A DNA stretch of 29,355 bases from Pelagophyceae sp. CCMP2097 (Eukaryota > Sar > Pelagophyceae): contig MU657174.1 in NCBI GenBank assembly GCA_026770575.1, positions 279,595-308,949 of the forward strand, read 5' to 3'. Position numbers and translations under genes: made by a program. Of this stretch, positions 26,182 to 29,355 are shown in pieces; the first letter of the stretch is position 1, and every line of letters begins with the position of its first letter. The notes beneath the pieces were generated by a model. It searched no databases and was not told where the DNA came from. It was given only the letters and a program-made list of their open reading frames with translations.

Positions 26182-28693
26182 TTAGGAGATGTAGATTTTG
26201 AGGTGCCCCTCGTCTACGCGGCGGCGCACGGGCAGCCGCAGCTCGGTCTTTGCAAAGGACTCGTTGCTGAGGCTCACCGGCAGGTTGGCATGGTCTCCGA
26301 GCGGCAGCGGCCGCTTCGCGGCGACGGTCAAGCTCGGCGGCGCGCCGTCGCCCTGCGGCCCCGGGCTCGGCGTCGTCTCGGCCCAGCGGATCCATTTCGC
26401 GCGCTCCGAGCCGCGCGGATGCAGCGTCGGCCGCGTCGGCGGCGGCGCAGGCCGGGCGCGCGGCGATGCCACGTCCCAGTCCGAGAGGGCGCAGAACGAA
26501 TCCATGCGCGGCGACACGCGCGGCGACGCAGCATCCTTGGCCGGCGGCTGCCGGGCCACCTGGTGCGCCGCCGTCACGTCGACGAGAGCCGTGTTCGGCG
26601 GCGGCGCCGGTCGGTCGCGGGCCACCGGGAGCGCCACCGAGACAGGCAGGTGCGGCTGCGGCTGCGGCAGCGGCCGGCCCACGTCGACAAAGGGCGCGAA
26701 GCGTGGCCGCGCAGCGAGGCGGCCCTGCGCTGCGCGCGGGCTCTGCGCTGCGCGCGGGCTCTGCGCCGCGCGCGGGCTCTGCACCGCGCGTGGGCTCTGC
26801 GCCGCGCGCGGGCTCCGCGCCGCGGGCGGGCCCTGCGCAGCGGGCGGGCTCCGCGGCACGAGCAGCAGCAGCTGCGGCGCTCCAAGCAGCTGCAGCGCGA
26901 AACTTGGCGGCGTGGCGGCGAAACTTGGCGGCGCGCTGGCAACGCGCGGCGCCGGCGACGTCGGCGGCTGCGAGACGACCCAGGGCGCGTCGCCGTCGGC
27001 GGCGCCCGCGCCGTAGAAGAATGACGCCGGCGCCGCGCCGTACGTCGCGCGCTGCGGCGGCGACGTCGCCGCGAACGTCGGCGGCGCCGCGAACGCGACG
27101 ACCATGCCCGCGCTGCTGGGGGCGGCGGGGCTCGGCGACCGCGACCGTTGCGTGAATGACCGTTGCGTGAATTCGGCGGCCTTGGACAGGGCTTGAGGAG
27201 CCGCGCCGCCGTCCGGCTTGCCGGCGGTGCGGCCTAACGAGAGCGAGATGTGGCCCGACGCGGGCATCGGCGCGCCCTGCTGCGGCGAGGCGAGGTTGCG
27301 CTTTAGGTTGATAAAGACCTTTGGCTGCGCCGCGCGCTGCTGCAGGGCGCGCTGCCGGACCGCGAGCGTGGCCGCGGCGGCCGCGCCCGTGGGCGCGCGC
27401 GCCGCCAGCGGCGCGGCGCGGCGCGGCGCAAAAACGATGGGTTCGTCTCTTTTTTCGGGCGCCTTTGTGCGCGGCGAGGCGTCGGGCAGGCCTTGGATTC
27501 GGAAGAAGTCGTCGCCGACAGCGTCGCTCGCGCGCCGCGTCTTTTCCACGACAGCGTTCATGTGCGCCACGCTCCGCGCAATCACGGAAAACGGCGCGTA
27601 ATCCGCCTGCGCCGCGTGCTTCAGCGGCTCTGGCCGCGCGTGCTGCGGCGCCGACCGCAGCGACGCCGCGTCAAAGTGCGGCACCGCCGGCGCCGCACCC
27701 TCTGGCAGCCGCGAGGGCCGCCGGGCAGATCCGATGCGCCGCGGCAAAAATGCCTGCGTGGCGCGCGCCAGCGCCGTGGCTGCCGGCGGCGCGCGGCCCT
27801 CGAGCACGAGCGCCGCGCGCGGCGAGTCGCGGCCGTCCTGCCGCCCGCCGGCCACCGCCGCGGCCATGGCCGGCCCCGCGTTGACAAAGAGCGCCGCCAT
27901 GGCAGCTTCGCGCGCCGGGCCGTCGGATAGGCGTTCGTAGCGCTCGATTGCGTCCTCGCTCCGCCGCCGCTCGTGGTCAAAGTAAGGTGCAAGCACAGAC
28001 CCGACGAGCCGCTTCTCGCCGCGGGGCGCGTCGGGAGCCGCGGCGAACGACGGCGGCATCGACATTTCGGGCGTCGCGGCGAACGACGGCGGCATGGATA
28101 GCGGTAGCGGCGGCGCGGGCGACGGCCTGCGAAGGCGGCGTGACGCGCGCCGAGGGCCGACGCACGAGCCGCCGCGACTCTCCTGCTTGCGGCCCCTCGA
28201 GGGTCGTCTCTCGCGACTGCGCCTCGAGTTCCTTTGACCGAGGCGTGCCCGTCGTCAAGCGAGACGCGGTTGTGTGCGCGTGCGCGGCGTCGTAATCGTC
28301 GTCGTCGTCTTCGGTGGTCGCGGGCCAGGGCGGGGCGCCAGTGACTTGTAAGGGCCGCCGCTGATTTGTAGGGGCGCCGGCGACGTCGATATGGTATTGG
28401 CCCAAGAGTCGGTTGGCGTGCAACCGCGCAAAGGCCTCTTCGTCGTCGGGGCTCGACGTCCGTGCCGCGTCGTACCACGGCGGCATCGGGCTCGACGAAT
28501 CCCGCGCCGCGCCGTGCCACGTCGTCAGCACCGGGCTCGACGCGCCCCGCGCCGCGTCGTTCCACGTCGTCGGCACGGACCCGTCGGCCCAGAACGCGCC
28601 CCCCTCGCGCGCAGAGGCCGCCCGCGACGTGCCCGCCGTCGTCGAAGTCGCCTCGCCCGTGCCGCGGCGGCGCACCGAAACGTTGACGATCAT
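26182..28693 (-). CDS. Long intrinsically disordered Ala/Pro/Arg/Ser-rich protein, unknown function
   Basis: Exons 28693-28191 and 28126-26182 give 815 residues. The 64-nt intron is GC-AG (donor GCAAGC, acceptor TTCGCAG) and joins two long frames that otherwise do not connect. It is mostly low complexity: a W-containing repeat near the N-terminus (TTWNDAARGASSP, TTWHGAARDSSSP, PPWYDAARTSSP), an acidic run (TTEDDDDDYD), PSFAA repeats and a hexapeptide array AQSPRA. Islands with helical character are EEAFARLHANRLLGQYHI, FDHERRRSEDAIERYERL, DYAPFSVIARSVAHMNAVVEKTRRA and the C-terminus ESFAKTELRLPVRRRVDEGHLKIY, which look conserved rather than random. I recognise no family. Scattered SPR/SPA sites suggest proline-directed phosphorylation. 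A scaffold or nuclear role is only a guess. Confidence 0.6.
26722..26852. repeat. 18-bp tandem array coding a hexapeptide repeat
   Basis: About seven units related to GCGCGGGCTCTGCGCTGC, coding Ala-Gln-Ser-Pro-Arg-Ala on the minus strand inside the disordered protein. The central units are nearly identical and the right-hand ones have diverged (ARSPRA, AQGPPA). Confidence 0.85.
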
Positions 28694-29355
28694 CGCGGCG
28701 GGAGAGCGCCCTGCGCCGAGCCGCCGTGCCTCACGCGCCCACAAATTGGGCCAAAGGGTGCGCCGCCGCGCGACGAGAGGCCGTGTGCGACGCGGACGGC
28801 GCGCCCGGGGACTCGCGGCGCTCCGGACCGGCGCGCACGGCGCGTCCGGCGACGAGCTCGACCGCGCGCTGTTGTTCTTTGCGGGCGCTCGTTTCAGATT
28901 AACACCGATTTGGGCCTCGGGTTATGTTCTCCAACTGCGGCGAGCTTCGAGACCGGGCTTAAACGACGCAGCTACAATTGTAGGCGCGACTTGGGGGCTG
29001 ACACAAACCCTTTTTGTCGTAGCGTTTCTGGGGCGCGCATACGAGCCTCCCATACTTCCTTTAAAACGAGCGTTCCGTTGGGAAAGTTGGGACCAAACGG
29101 AGCAATTTGAGGAGACGAGCTCCGCGAACGAATCGCGCCCGGGCGCGGCACCGCCTGAATGGAAAGTTATGACACCTCCGGGCGCGAGTACTCGCCGAGC
29201 GAGTCCGGGCGCGTCGCTTTGGCCCTCTTGCTTCGGCGCGGGCCTACGAAGACGCGTCGGGGTTCTGCCGTCTGCTCAAGCTTTTCTTTCGTTCCAGATG
29301 CGAGCCCGCAGTGATAAAAGGCCGCACCTTGCGTCTCCTCTGTGCGCGGGTGCTC
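28694..29355. other. Right-end spacer with no convincing gene
   Basis: Upstream flank of the disordered-protein gene to the window end. The part from about 28900 is less GC-rich than its surroundings and has no open frame with a recognisable domain. A small palindrome CGAGTACTCG lies near 29187. An exon of a neighbouring gene could end here, but I cannot show one. Confidence 0.4.

Noticed and set aside
28391..29110. 239-codon plus-strand open frame at the right end
   Set aside because: Its first half is antisense to the disordered-protein gene and extremely Arg/Pro-rich; no start context or domain supports it.
1..29355. CRISPR array, bacterial operon, prophage or insertion sequence
   Set aside because: No regularly spaced repeats, no transposase or phage genes, and spliced eukaryotic genes throughout.

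Overview
This is nuclear DNA from a eukaryotic, photosynthetic protist, most likely a GC-rich marine ochrophyte alga; a pelagophyte resembling Aureococcus is my best guess. The evidence is a set of standard eukaryotic genes (complex I NDUFS8, ribosomal protein eL6, DNA polymerase epsilon B-subunit, a BART-domain protein, cyclophilin), very short introns (about 40-150 nt), and N-termini such as ASAFAAP and GFAPAPP that match the bipartite plastid targeting signal of algae with secondary red plastids. Because of the introns, most genes had to be assembled from open frames by matching splice sites, phase and family conservation. In nearly every gene described in full, the phases sum exactly.

Layout. 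1-3394 (-): ankyrin-repeat/protein kinase, running off the left edge. 3395-5192: no convincing gene, with an AT-rich island and a 13-bp minisatellite. 5193-9139: BART-domain protein (+), Ctr copper transporter (-), NDUFS8 (+), plastid-signal PhyH-type dioxygenase (+). 9219-10819 (-): RNA-binding protein with an hnRNP-type acidic domain, RRM and RS tail. 11074-12798 (+): TPR-Aha1_N fusion co-chaperone. 12963-14246 (-): GT32-type glycosyltransferase. 14406-15197 (+): SAM methyltransferase. 15272-16280 (-): cyclophilin with seven introns. 16387-17525 (+): exported or plastid RRM protein. 17526-18113: spacer with a 47-bp tandem repeat. 18114-18952 (-): eL6. 19125-20438 (-): isopenicillin-N-synthase-like oxygenase. 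20675-21242 (+): small plastid-signal protein. 21548-23532 (-): O-fucosyltransferase-like type II membrane protein. 23812-26051 (-): POLE2. 26182-28693 (-): long disordered protein. 28694-29355: no gene seen.

The genes are mostly unrelated housekeeping functions and do not form a pathway. What links them is layout: strands alternate almost gene by gene, giving short head-to-head promoters (106-236 bp) and short tail-to-tail spacers (73-164 bp). I do not see a new defence, biosynthetic or mobile system. The most interesting signals are in splicing: one intron bounded by a perfect 8-bp direct repeat, as expected of an introner-type insertion; a strong GTGCG 5' splice-site preference; and an unusual number of GC-AG introns whose donors all begin GCAA.
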